Below are positions 15,476 through 23,800 of a stretch of DNA of 29,407 bases, piece after piece. Source of the stretch: RFQD01 sp049314515 (GTDB lineage Bacteria; Actinomycetota; Actinomycetes; Actinomycetales; Microbacteriaceae); assembly GCA_049314515.1 (NCBI GenBank), contig JBMOEY010000010.1:1-29407 (forward strand), read 5' to 3'. Position numbers and translations under genes: made by a program. Under the pieces are notes generated by a model. That model was not told where the DNA came from. It did no database searches and was given only the letters and a program-made list of their open reading frames with translations. How positions within the stretch are numbered: position 1 is the stretch's first letter; each line of letters starts with the position of its first letter.

Positions 15476-16369
15476 CTAGTGCACCATAGGTTCGATCGGT
15501 GCGAGAGGGTCTTTACGGCGTGACGGCCATTCGACGATGAGCATGGCAACCACGATCATCGCGCCGCCAATGATGGTCTTTGGCAACAAGGTTTCCTGTC
15601 CAACGCCCACCGATATCAGCGCCGTAAAGACCACCTCAAGAGTCAAGACAACTGCAACACTCGATGCGTCCATCTTGGATTGTGCCCACGTCTGAACGAA
15701 GAAGCCCACCGCCGTTGCAAACACTGCGGTGAAAACTACCGCAAACCACACAGAGAAGTTCGGTGGGGGTTGATATCCGTCACCGAGGGCGCCAACCCAG
15801 AACACGAGCGTGACCGTAGCGAGCTGAACCACGGTAAGCGAGTAGGAGTCGAGTCCGGGACTCCACCGACCGAGTGCCACGATGTGCGCAGCAAACATTG
15901 CGGCGCACGCGACTCCCCACAACTGGCCCGGCTCAAAGCTGAATCCCGTAATGGAGATGAAGCCCAAACCGATTGTTGCCAAGATGGCACCGAGCCACAC
16001 CTGAGACCGGATGCGCTGCTTGAAAAATATGCGGGAAAAAATGGGGGTGAGTACCACGTAAAGCCCCGTCAAGAATCCTGTGATTGCGGCCGTCGTCATT
16101 CCCAAATTGATGGTTTGAAAGATGTACGCCAGGGCGAGAAATCCACCGATGACAAAGCCTCGAAACAGAAGCTTGCCTTTGACAAATTTCAGGGATCGAG
16201 GGCGCGCAACGACCATGACGAGAGTGGCAAGAGTGAAACGCGTTGCCAGGAAATCCCAGAATGGCTCTTGGTTGATTGCCGGCTTCATCAAGACGAATGA
16301 GGCTCCCCAAATTACCGCAACGCTCACTAATGCCAGTGTGGCAAAGCGTGAGGATGCGGCGGGGTTCAC
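15476..16369 (-). CDS. EamA/DMT-family transporter (second)
   Basis: A 297-residue membrane protein with about ten helices in two EamA repeats (about 8-140 and 150-285). Diagnostic segments are VIWGASFVLMKPAI (about 19-32) in the first helix and the WAQSKMDASSVAVVLTLEVVFTAL pattern (about 227-250) in the second repeat, typical of RhaT/YdcZ-like drug/metabolite exporters. It is not closely similar to the EamA gene at 12349, so the two are not a recent duplication. The GTG start is supported by TAGGGT ending 6 bases upstream; no ribosome-binding site fits well. It is separated from the upstream RND gene by 99 bases holding a stem-loop, so it is probably transcribed alone. Substrate unknown. Confidence 0.9.
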   Translation of the reverse strand: MNPAASSRFATLALVSVAVIWGASFVLMKPAINQEPFWDFLATRFTLATLVMVVARPRSLKFVKGKLLFRGFVIGGFLALAYIFQTINLGMTTAAITGFLTGLYVVLTPIFSRIFFKQRIRSQVWLGAILATIGLGFISITGFSFEPGQLWGVACAAMFAAHIVALGRWSPGLDSYSLTVVQLATVTLVFWVGALGDGYQPPPNFSVWFAVVFTAVFATAVGFFVQTWAQSKMDASSVAVVLTLEVVFTALISVGVGQETLLPKTIIGGAMIVVAMLIVEWPSRRKDPLAPIEPMVH

Positions 16370-16375
16370 CCGTTC

Positions 16376-16381
16376 ACCCTA
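16376..16381 (-). promoter_or_regulatory. -10 box of the second EamA gene, leaderless type
   Basis: TAGGGT on the minus strand ends exactly 6 bases before the GTG at 16369. AGGG inside it could be mistaken for a ribosome-binding site. Confidence 0.5.
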
Positions 16382-16417
16382 CAGGCGCTCGATTACTCAG
16401 CCGCCGTCCTCGGTCGA

Positions 16418-16443
16418 GACGGAGTTCGCGAGCGAAACCCGTC
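16418..16443 (-). terminator. Stem-loop after the RND gene
   Basis: GACGG pairs with CCGTC and, inside these, TTCGC pairs with GCGAA, with a 2-by-2 internal loop and a 2-base tip. It lies 26 bases past the RND stop codon. There is no T-run after it on the minus strand, so it may be a transcript 3-prime end stabiliser or a factor-dependent termination site. Confidence 0.4.
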
Positions 16444-16468
16444 CCAACCACGCGATTTCGGCAGGACC

Positions 16469-19400
16469 CTATGACCCTTCGGAATCCGAGGAGAAGAACT
16501 TCATCATCCCCGGCTTCTTGTCACTCGGTTGCGTACGGGGGGTTTCCTTCGACGTCGGCGTCACGGGAGTCCCTGACGCTGTTGTTGACGGAGTTGACGT
16601 CGCCTTCGGATTTTTCACGCGCTTGGCTGGGCGCGGGGACTTGGAGCTGCGTGGCGCCTTCGAGCCAGATTCCGGTGTCGAAGAAGTTGCCTGTGCGGCA
16701 GCCCTCAGAGCTGCACGCTTGGCGTCCTTACGCTCGCCGCGCTTGATGCGCGAGCGTTCCCGTCCGCCCTCGACGACCGCGTAGAGCACCGGAAGAACAA
16801 TGAGCGTCAACACGGTCGATGACAGCAAGCCGCCGATCACGACGATTGCGAGCGGCTGGCTGATGAATCCGCCACCCGAACCACTGAGCCCGGTGGCCAG
16901 CGGAATAAGCGCAAAGATGGTCGCGGCCGCGGTCATGAGAATCGGTCGCAGACGGCGACTTGCGCCTTCCATGACTGCTACCTTGACGGCGTAGCCCTTG
17001 ACTCGATACTGATTGACCAGGTCGATCAAGACGATGGCGTTGGTAACCACGATTCCCACGAGCATGAGAACACCGATAAGCGAGGCCACGCCGAGTGGCA
17101 CGCCTGTGGCGACCTGAAGGGCAATTGCACCCGTTGCCGCGAATGGAATCGATACCAGCAACAAGAGCGGCTGCAGAAGCGATCGGAAGGTCGCCACCAT
17201 GATGATGTAGACCACGAGAATCGCAGCGAGCAACGCGAGTCCGAGCTGGCTGAACGCGGCCTGCTGGTCGGCGGCCGCACCACCGATTTCGGCGGAGGCG
17301 CCGGCAGGCAGATCTGTCGCCTTGAGCGCCTTCGCCACGGATGCCGATGCCGTTCCGAGGTCTTCGCTGTTCGGCGTTACCGTGATGGATGCGCTGCGCT
17401 GACCCTTCACGGTGGTCACCGTTGCCGGACCATCCACGACAGCCACGTCAGCCAGCTCTGAGAGCGACTTGATGCCAAATGGCGTCGGCACCTCAATGTT
17501 CCTGATCTGCTCCAGCGTCTGCGGGGGATTGTTTGTCTGAATGTAGATGTCGACCAACGTGCCGTTGACCTCGACCTTGCCGACCTGAGCCGGACGCGTC
17601 TTGGCCGCCACGAATCCGGCGAGCGCAACCTCGCTGTAACCGTTCTCGGCAGCAACATCGCGCTTGACGGCAACGGAAATGTAGGGGCGGGTGGAAGAGA
17701 TGTTGTTCTCAACCTGTTTCGCTTCGGGAAGGGCGCGCATCGCATCCGTCACCTTGGTCGTCGCTTCGTCGAGCACCGCCTGACTGGGTGCGGTGACATC
17801 AATCTTGATATCGCCACTCGCACCGAAACCGCTCGAGGCCGCCACGTTGATCGTCTTGATGTCGACGGCGTCGGCGAGACGTGAGCGCGTGTCGTCTTGA
17901 ACGACCTGCTGGTCAGCCTTGTCTTCGGTTGTCACCGAGTAGGTGATGGCGGTATCTCCACCGCCAACAAAGGCGTCGCGAAGCGCGTTACCCGAAGATC
18001 CGATCGACACCTGAACCGTCGTGACGCCCGGCGTACCAATCAGGACTTCTTCAACAGTGGCCGCCAACTTGTCTTGCTCGGCCAAGCTGGTACCAGCTTC
18101 AATTGACTGCGACACAGTGAACGTGTTTTGACCCGACGAGCCAAGGAAGTTGGTCTTCATGAACGGCACGAGGGCGACCGTTCCACCGAGAACGACGACG
18201 GCAAGAACGAGAGTCAGAGCCGAGTACTTCAGTGTCCAGCGAATGATCGGGCGGTAGCCCTTCTGCAGCCACGTGACTTCGTTCTCATCGTGGTGACGCA
18301 CCGGCTTTGCGTTCTTGCGCAGGCGACGATACTCCTCCGGGGCGCGGAGGAACCAGTACGCGAGCACCGGCACGATGGTCAGCGACACCAGCAACGAGGC
18401 GAGCAGCGCGATCGTGACGGTCAACGCAAACGGCTTGAAGAGTTCGCCGGTGATTCCGGTCACGAAGGCGAGCGGGAGGAACACGGCCACGGTCGTCGCC
18501 GTTGAAGCGGTGACCGCGCCCGAAACTTCGCGCACGGCATCCACGATGACCTTGGCACGGTCGCTACCGGGCACAACGAGGTTTCGCTTGATATTTTCGA
18601 TGACCACAATCGAGTCGTCGACCACGCGGCCGATGGCAATGGTCAACGCGCCGAGCGTGAGGATGTTGAGCGAATAGCCAAACGCCTGCAATCCAATGAA
18701 GGTGATGAGAACGGATGTTGGGATCGAGATTGCGGTGACGAGCGTCGAGCGCACCGAGAACAGGAACACGAGAATCGTCAGAACCGCGAACAGCAGACCG
18801 AGCAACCCCTCTTGCGTGAGCGACTCGATCGACTTCTCGATGTAGGGAGCTTGGTCAAAGACGGTCGTGAACTGAGTTCCAGATCCAAGCGAGTCCTGCA
18901 GATCGGGAACAATCTTGTTGACGCCGTGCGAGACCTCGACCGTGTTGGCACTCGGCAGCTTTGTCACCGCAATCGTGAGCGAGTTCTTGCCATTGACCCG
19001 GCTGATGGTGGTGGAGTCGGCGACACCCAGCGCCACCGTGGAGACATCTCCAATCGTGACCAGGTCGCGCGTGTTTGCTCCGATGAGCGGAAGTGCCGAA
19101 ATCTGGTCCACCGAGGTCAAGCGCTGGCCCGAAACAAGGGTGAGCGTCTTACCGTCTTCGGTGATTTGGCCGGCGGGGATGAGAAGGCCATTTTGGTCAA
19201 TCGCGTCGGTAATCGCCGACGTGGACAACCCGTAATCACGGAGCGTGTCGAGGTTGGGGGTAATCGTGACCTGCTGAGCAGGTGCGCCAATCAGCACGGC
19301 GTCGCGAACGCCCGGAACGTCCTTGAGGTCTTGGAGCGTCGAGTTGCGAATGAGGTCGGCGAGTTCTTCCGTCGAAAGGTCTGACGAGACGGCCAACTGT

Positions 19401-19816
19401 ATGACGGGGAAGTCACTGAAGCTTCCGGTGATCACCTGCGGGCTCACATCATCGGGGAGCTGTGACTTGATGCGGTTGATGGCCTGATTAATCTTTTGCT
19501 CGGAGAGCACGAGATCGGTGCCATACGTAAAGGAGACCTGGATCAAACTCAGATTGGTGCTTGATGTCGCCGTCGTTGATTCAATGCCGGGCACACCCTG
19601 CACAGCCGTCTCAATCGGGCCAGAAACGTCTTGGTTCACCACTTCGGGAGCGGCACCCGCGTACGTCGTCAGAATCGCCAGTTGCGGGAACTGCACCTCC
19701 GGCGTGAGCTCCTGCTTGAGGTTGGTCAGCGCCAACCCGCCAAAAATGGCGACGACAACGGTGACCAGCGCAATGAGGGCGCGGTTTTTCATACTGGCTA
19801 CGGCCAAAAGATGCAT
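16469..19816 (-). CDS. RND-superfamily efflux permease
   Basis: An 1115-residue proton-driven exporter of the AcrB/SwrC type: one helix, a large extracytoplasmic loop (about 35-330), a six-helix bundle, then the same again. Helix four carries GRVVDDSIVVIENI with Asp400 and Asp401, the AcrB Asp407/408 pair. The helix-ten Lys (AcrB 940) is replaced by Thr925 in GIVVTNAIVLIDLVNQ, as I recall from Gram-positive-type members. The last 90 or so residues are a Ser/Thr/Pro/Lys-rich cytosolic tail. No membrane fusion protein or outer-membrane channel gene is adjacent, as expected for a monoderm. The ATG at 19816 (MHLLAVASMKNRA) matches the family start; it lies 39 bases from the divergent KimA-like gene. 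Substrate unknown: lipids, surfactants or antibiotics are plausible. Confidence 0.93.
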   Translation of the reverse strand: MHLLAVASMKNRALIALVTVVVAIFGGLALTNLKQELTPEVQFPQLAILTTYAGAAPEVVNQDVSGPIETAVQGVPGIESTTATSSTNLSLIQVSFTYGTDLVLSEQKINQAINRIKSQLPDDVSPQVITGSFSDFPVIQLAVSSDLSTEELADLIRNSTLQDLKDVPGVRDAVLIGAPAQQVTITPNLDTLRDYGLSTSAITDAIDQNGLLIPAGQITEDGKTLTLVSGQRLTSVDQISALPLIGANTRDLVTIGDVSTVALGVADSTTISRVNGKNSLTIAVTKLPSANTVEVSHGVNKIVPDLQDSLGSGTQFTTVFDQAPYIEKSIESLTQEGLLGLLFAVLTILVFLFSVRSTLVTAISIPTSVLITFIGLQAFGYSLNILTLGALTIAIGRVVDDSIVVIENIKRNLVVPGSDRAKVIVDAVREVSGAVTASTATTVAVFLPLAFVTGITGELFKPFALTVTIALLASLLVSLTIVPVLAYWFLRAPEEYRRLRKNAKPVRHHDENEVTWLQKGYRPIIRWTLKYSALTLVLAVVVLGGTVALVPFMKTNFLGSSGQNTFTVSQSIEAGTSLAEQDKLAATVEEVLIGTPGVTTVQVSIGSSGNALRDAFVGGGDTAITYSVTTEDKADQQVVQDDTRSRLADAVDIKTINVAASSGFGASGDIKIDVTAPSQAVLDEATTKVTDAMRALPEAKQVENNISSTRPYISVAVKRDVAAENGYSEVALAGFVAAKTRPAQVGKVEVNGTLVDIYIQTNNPPQTLEQIRNIEVPTPFGIKSLSELADVAVVDGPATVTTVKGQRSASITVTPNSEDLGTASASVAKALKATDLPAGASAEIGGAAADQQAAFSQLGLALLAAILVVYIIMVATFRSLLQPLLLLVSIPFAATGAIALQVATGVPLGVASLIGVLMLVGIVVTNAIVLIDLVNQYRVKGYAVKVAVMEGASRRLRPILMTAAATIFALIPLATGLSGSGGGFISQPLAIVVIGGLLSSTVLTLIVLPVLYAVVEGGRERSRIKRGERKDAKRAALRAAAQATSSTPESGSKAPRSSKSPRPAKRVKNPKATSTPSTTASGTPVTPTSKETPRTQPSDKKPGMMKFFSSDSEGS

Positions 19817-19834
19817 GGTGCTAAGTATCGCACC
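19817..19834. promoter_or_regulatory. Leaderless promoter and dyad at the RND/KimA divergent start
   Basis: On the minus strand GATACT (19824-19829, preceded by TG to form an extended -10) ends 7 bases before the RND ATG. The box lies at the centre of an inverted repeat, GGTGC (19817-19821) and GCACC (19830-19834). The opposite strand reads TAAGTAT here, which could serve the divergent gene. Confidence 0.35.
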
Positions 19835-19854
19835 GCGGAAGCACAAAGTTTTCT

Positions 19855-21948
19855 GTGAGTCACTCCACGGGAGTATCGTCATCTTTCGTGGATTCTGAAG
19901 AACGCGCTCCCAGTAAAGAAGAACTCTCGGCTCGCCGATTCATCATCGGTGACCCGCTCCCGACGACGAAGCTCGAGGGCGAGCTCCTCCCCAAGCGAAT
20001 TGCGCTCCCAATCTTTGCCAGCGACGCACTCTCATCGGTGGCGTACGCACCGCAAGAGATCATCATCATCCTGCTCATGGGGGGTCTGAGCTTCCTGGCC
20101 TTCACCCCGTGGATCGCCTCCGCGGTCATCCTGCTCATGATTGTCGTCGTCGCCAGCTACCGTCAGCTCATCAAGGCCTACCCCTCGGGTGGCGGTGACT
20201 ACGAAGTCGCCAGCAAGAACATTGGCGAATGGGCAGGCATCGTCGTGGCAAGCGCCCTGCTGGTGGACTATGTCATGACGGTCGCCGTGTCGGTCGCCGC
20301 CGGCGTCGACAACATCATCTCGGCCTTGCCGTTCCTCGACCCGTGGCGTGTTCAGATCGCCATCGCGTTCGTCGTGATTCTTGCGGTCATGAACCTCCGT
20401 GGCGTTCGCGAGGCCGGACTTGCGTTCGCCATTCCCACGTACCTCTTCGCCGGCAGCGTCGTCTTCATGATTGTGACAGGCCTCGTTCGCACCTTTATGG
20501 GCGATGCCCCGGTTGCCGACTCTGCGCAGTATATGGTCGAAGGTCACGACGTGGCTCAGTCCGCTCTCATCCTGCTTCTGCTTCGGTCTTTTGCGAGTGG
20601 ATGTTCCGCCCTCACGGGTGTCGAGGCAATCGCGAACGGCGTACCCGCATTCCGTAAGCCGAAGATTGACAACGCCCGCACCACGTTGTTCATGTTGGGG
20701 GCCATTGCAATTAGCTTGTTTGCTGGTCTCATCACGCTCGCCGTTATCTCTGGCGTGCACTATGCCGAGAATGCCTGCGACCTGATTGGATTCGCGAACT
20801 GCGAGACCACGCCCCAACCGAGTCTGATGGCACAGTTAGCGGGCGCAACGTTTGGCAACGGCAGCATCATGTTCTTCGTTGTGCAGGCAACCACTGCGCT
20901 GGTGTTGCTGTTGGCTGCGAACACGGCCTTCAACGGATTCCCGCTTCTGGGTTCTGTCCTGGCCCACGACGGCTACGCCCCGAAAGCGCTCGAAACCCGC
21001 GGCGACCGCCTCATCTATTCGAACGGAGTCATCGCCTTAGGGCTCGTCGCGATCGCGATTTTGGCAGTGTTCCAAGCGAACCTCAACCAGCTGATTCAGC
21101 TCTACATCTTGGGTGTGTTCACCTCGTTCACGCTCGGCCAGACAGGAATGGTTCGTCACTGGCTGCGCCTTCTCAAGACCAAACCCGCGAATGCGGGCAG
21201 CATCCGGCGAAGCCTCACAATCAATCTCATCGGTGCCATCTTTACGGGCACGGTCCTCATCGTGGTCACCATCACCAAGTTCACACACGGTGCGTACCTC
21301 GTGTTTATCGCCATGCCCGTCCTGTACTTCCTGATGATCGGTGTGCATCGCTATTACCGAGACGTCGAGGCCGAAATCGCCGTCGACGGAGACGTTGAAT
21401 TCGACAAGATTGGTGAGCACGCGATCGTGCTGGTTGGCAAGATGCAGAAGCCGGTGCTGAAAGCTCTGGACTTCGCCATCGCCGCTCGACACGACAGCCT
21501 CGAGGCCGTTCACATTTCAATTGATGAACCGTCGACGGTGCAACTGGAATTTGATTGGATTCGGAACAACATCCACGTCCCGCTCCAAATAATTCGCTCG
21601 CCGTATCGCGACCTCACGTGGCCGCTTATTGAGCACATCCGCGCGCACCGCAAGGAGCACGGTTCAGAGATTGTCAACGTGTATCTTCCGCAGTACATCG
21701 TTGGTCACTGGTGGGAGCACTTGCTGCATAACCATAAGTCGCGGCGCATGCGTACCCGACTCATGATGGAAAAAGGTGTGACGATTACCCTCGTCCCGTG
21801 GCTGCTCGACTCTTCTGACCTGATTTATGGTCGTCGGTCTCGCCCCGTTCCGGGTCAGTCGCGTCGAGGTGAACCGGTTCGACCGCATGCTCGAACGACG
21901 GAACGCCCTCCGGTCAACCGCAACAACAGCAAACCGCCGCAGAGCTAG
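19855..21948 (+). CDS. KimA-like APC-superfamily potassium transporter
   Basis: A 697-residue protein resembling Bacillus subtilis KimA (YdaO), a high-affinity potassium-proton symporter controlled by c-di-AMP, rather than an amino acid permease. It shares ASDALSSVAYAPQ (Asp57 and Tyr64, spaced like KimA Asp36 and Tyr43), YRQLIKAYPSGGGDY, and SGCSALTGVEAI with Thr254 and Glu257 (KimA Thr230, Glu233). About twelve helices (50-500) are followed by a cytosolic UspA-like domain (about 520-660), as in KimA. A 35-residue basic, Pro-rich C-terminal tail is extra. The start is uncertain: GTG 19855 or GTG 19888. Its stop lies 3 bases before the first FluC gene, so the three are probably one operon. 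Potassium as substrate is inferred from the residues. Confidence 0.88.
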   Translation: MSHSTGVSSSFVDSEERAPSKEELSARRFIIGDPLPTTKLEGELLPKRIALPIFASDALSSVAYAPQEIIIILLMGGLSFLAFTPWIASAVILLMIVVVASYRQLIKAYPSGGGDYEVASKNIGEWAGIVVASALLVDYVMTVAVSVAAGVDNIISALPFLDPWRVQIAIAFVVILAVMNLRGVREAGLAFAIPTYLFAGSVVFMIVTGLVRTFMGDAPVADSAQYMVEGHDVAQSALILLLLRSFASGCSALTGVEAIANGVPAFRKPKIDNARTTLFMLGAIAISLFAGLITLAVISGVHYAENACDLIGFANCETTPQPSLMAQLAGATFGNGSIMFFVVQATTALVLLLAANTAFNGFPLLGSVLAHDGYAPKALETRGDRLIYSNGVIALGLVAIAILAVFQANLNQLIQLYILGVFTSFTLGQTGMVRHWLRLLKTKPANAGSIRRSLTINLIGAIFTGTVLIVVTITKFTHGAYLVFIAMPVLYFLMIGVHRYYRDVEAEIAVDGDVEFDKIGEHAIVLVGKMQKPVLKALDFAIAARHDSLEAVHISIDEPSTVQLEFDWIRNNIHVPLQIIRSPYRDLTWPLIEHIRAHRKEHGSEIVNVYLPQYIVGHWWEHLLHNHKSRRMRTRLMMEKGVTITLVPWLLDSSDLIYGRRSRPVPGQSRRGEPVRPHARTTERPPVNRNNSKPPQS

Positions 21949-21951
21949 TCC

Positions 21952-22350
21952 GTGGTTGTTCGGCTACTTGCCGTTTTTTGTGGCGGCATCGTGGGCACGT
22001 TGCTCAGGGTGCTCGTCGACGTCACAATCCCACACAGCTCACCGGGCGCGCTTTCAGTCTCGACTGTCGTCGTGAACACCGTGGGGTCGTTCGCGCTCGG
22101 CGTGCTCACGAGTCACCTGTGGATGCGACCCTCAACTCCCGACTGGGTTCGAATCGGCATTGGGCCAGGCCTCCTCGGGTCTTTCACGACTTTTTCCGCC
22201 ATTGCTCTCAATGTGGTTGCCGGTGTGGACGAGTCTCGTCCACTCGATGCCGTGCTCGCCATTACTCTCTCGGTTGTCCTAGGACTCGCGGCGGCGTGGG
22301 GTGGATTGAGAATTGGCGCGCGCCTCCTGCTTCGGAGTCGCGGCTCGTGA
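21952..22350 (+). CDS. crcB: Fluoride channel FluC/CrcB, first copy
   Basis: A 132-residue four-helix membrane protein that exports toxic fluoride passively. Family marks are VNTVGSFALGVL (about 41-52) with the pore Asn, and LLGSFTTFSA (about 74-83), the segment carrying the pore Phe and Thr residues. It starts with GTG 3 bases after the KimA-like stop and its TGA overlaps the GTG of the second copy, so all three are translationally linked. Paired FluC genes in Gram-positive bacteria usually encode two halves of an antiparallel heterodimer. The C-terminus is basic (RLLLRSRGS). No fluoride riboswitch is visible upstream. Family firm. Confidence 0.93.
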   Translation: MVVRLLAVFCGGIVGTLLRVLVDVTIPHSSPGALSVSTVVVNTVGSFALGVLTSHLWMRPSTPDWVRIGIGPGLLGSFTTFSAIALNVVAGVDESRPLDAVLAITLSVVLGLAAAWGGLRIGARLLLRSRGS

Positions 22351-22727
22351 CTTTTGCTGTAGTTCCGTTCGTAGTGCTTGCCGGCGGGCTCGGCGCCGTT
22401 GCCCGCTTCCTCGTGATTTCCGCCCTACCCGTAACGAGCACTCGGCTATTCCCCGTGGGCGTCCTCACGGTGAACGCACTCGGATCGTTGCTTGCCGGAA
22501 TCACACTTGGTCTGCTCAGTTCTCACGTGATCAACTTCGACTTTGCGCTGATTATGTGGGCCGGTCTGTGCGGCGGGCTGACCACGTTTAGCACGGTTGC
22601 CGTGGAGACGATTGTGATTGGGCGTAATCGCCCCCGCATTGCGTGGTTGAACATCGGTGTCACGGTGATTGGGGGATGCGCCTCCGCCGCCATCGGCTTC
22701 ACCAGTGTTCAGGTGATTTACCTGTAG
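22347..22727 (+). CDS. crcB: Fluoride channel FluC/CrcB, second copy
   Basis: A 126-residue four-helix partner of the preceding channel. LTVNALGSLLAG (about 39-50) and CGGLTTFSTVAVE (about 77-89) hold the conserved pore residues (Asn, Phe, Thr-Thr-Phe-Ser). The GTG start overlaps the TGA of the first copy in the sequence GTGA. The two copies differ clearly along their length, which fits a heterodimer with opposite membrane orientations rather than a recent duplication. The first helix is preceded by only a few residues. The start rests on the overlap and on the helix beginning directly after it (TFAVVPFVVLAGGLGAVARF). Confidence 0.93.
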   Translation: MTFAVVPFVVLAGGLGAVARFLVISALPVTSTRLFPVGVLTVNALGSLLAGITLGLLSSHVINFDFALIMWAGLCGGLTTFSTVAVETIVIGRNRPRIAWLNIGVTVIGGCASAAIGFTSVQVIYL

Positions 22728-22776
22728 TTTCGTCGAAAAGCGTGGTCTGCCAAACGCGCACCCGAGGCCCGCGTGT

Positions 22777-22782
22777 TAGAGT
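22777..22782 (+). promoter_or_regulatory. Extended -10 box of the DUF3073 gene
   Basis: TAGAGT preceded by TGT (a TGn extension) lies 75 bases before the ATG. The gap then contains an AT-rich stretch and the ribosome-binding site GGGAG, 6 bases before ATG at 22858. This gene is clearly of the leadered kind. Confidence 0.45.
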
Positions 22783-22857
22783 TGTAAGAAGTTTTTAAGG
22801 TCTTGCTTTGTCGCCTGCATAGCCATCCGCGACGAACACAGTGCAAGGGAGTCTCTA

Positions 22858-23070
22858 ATGGGACGAGGCCGTCAAAAGGCAAAGCACACCAAGGTGGCGC
22901 GTGAGCTGAAGTACTTCAGCCCTGAAACCAACTATTCCGAGCTTGAGCGCGAACTCACCGGTTCGACGAGTGACCCGATTCTTGACGAGAACCTCGCCAA
23001 ATGGGCTGACTACGCCGTCGACAACGATTCTCGTGAAGACGACGAAGACGACGAAGCGAAGTTCGCCTAG
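22858..23070 (+). CDS. DUF3073 protein
   Basis: A 70-residue cytosolic protein of a family restricted, as far as I know, to Actinobacteria. The N-terminus is basic and conserved (MGRGRQKAKHTKVARELKYFSP), followed by TNYSELERELTG and a strongly acidic end (residues 55-66 nearly all Asp or Glu). The split basic head and acid tail suggests nucleic-acid or ribosome contact, but its function is unknown. It has the best ribosome-binding site in the window (GGGAG), suggesting high expression. As in other actinobacteria it lies close to purM, here with one convergent gene between. Family call firm. Confidence 0.92.
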   Translation: MGRGRQKAKHTKVARELKYFSPETNYSELERELTGSTSDPILDENLAKWADYAVDNDSREDDEDDEAKFA

Positions 23071-23071
23071 G

Positions 23072-23800
23072 TCATTTTTTCTTTTGACCGGTCTTGGCCG
23101 GTGATCCGGCCTTTTTCACGGGCGGTTTCTTCTTCGCCGCGGCGGATTTCTTCCCGGCTTTTTGAGTAAGGCGTCGAGTCGCGAACCAGGTTCCGACGGA
23201 CACCGCTGCCACGCCAGCGTACGCGCCGAAAATAAGCAGAACAATCGTTGCCTTGAGGTCCGTCACCGCCGTCAACACGCCAAGCGTGCCAGCCATGATT
23301 GAGGCCCCGACAAGCCACGCGACATACGAGACGACGGCATAAAAGTGCGCGCGGGTCGACACGGAACGAAGTGCTAACCACTGTCCCAGGATAGGAAGCG
23401 CAAGTGCACACGCGATCGAGGCGAGCGTTATGAGAGTAGCCATCGATGCTGAGGCGGTGCGGGGGAGAAACGTCGGTAGTTGCCCGACTGCCCACGCCGC
23501 GGCAGCCCCGATTGATGACAGGCCCACCCAGGCAAGCAGCTGAGGGCCTACCCGCGCCCGAGCGAGGAATGCCCACTGGACGAAAGCAATGAGAAATCCT
23601 TGTGCCGCGCCAGCGAGGGTGATCACGGTGAACCGCAGGACGGGATTCCAGCCATTAGCAACGGCATGGACCGCAATCCAGGTCGGGATGAGAAAACTCG
23701 CAGCGATTGCCACCTCGGTGAAACCGACCCAGCCCACAAAGGGCACAGAACGTTTAATCGGCAAAACTTCCCACCAGCCGCACTGCGCCACCGTCGACAC
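23072..23800 (-). CDS. Six-helix membrane protein with Lys-rich C-terminal tail
   Basis: I do not recognise the family. The 242-residue reading has six predicted helices (about 24-44, 54-78, 86-104, 118-143, 153-173 and 182-205), alternating with short loops, and ends in a 35-residue tail rich in Lys and Ala (KKSAAAKKKPPVKKAG and so on) that should lie in the cytosol. The start is uncertain: GTG at 23800, preceded by AGGGGG inside purM and overlapping it by 47 bases, or GTG at 23746 just after the purM stop (224 residues). It follows purM on the same strand, so the two are likely co-transcribed. Its stop is one base from that of DUF3073. A transport or envelope role is possible but not shown. 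Confidence 0.7.
   Translation of the reverse strand: MSTVAQCGWWEVLPIKRSVPFVGWVGFTEVAIAASFLIPTWIAVHAVANGWNPVLRFTVITLAGAAQGFLIAFVQWAFLARARVGPQLLAWVGLSSIGAAAAWAVGQLPTFLPRTASASMATLITLASIACALALPILGQWLALRSVSTRAHFYAVVSYVAWLVGASIMAGTLGVLTAVTDLKATIVLLIFGAYAGVAAVSVGTWFATRRLTQKAGKKSAAAKKKPPVKKAGSPAKTGQKKK

Noticed and set aside
12349..16369. The two EamA genes as a tandem duplication
   Set aside because: They share only the general fold; sequences and loops differ, and they lie on opposite strands with the helicase between.
21900..21951. Fluoride riboswitch before the FluC pair
   Set aside because: The FluC gene starts 3 bases after the preceding stop, and no crcB-type aptamer can be made out there or before the KimA-like gene.
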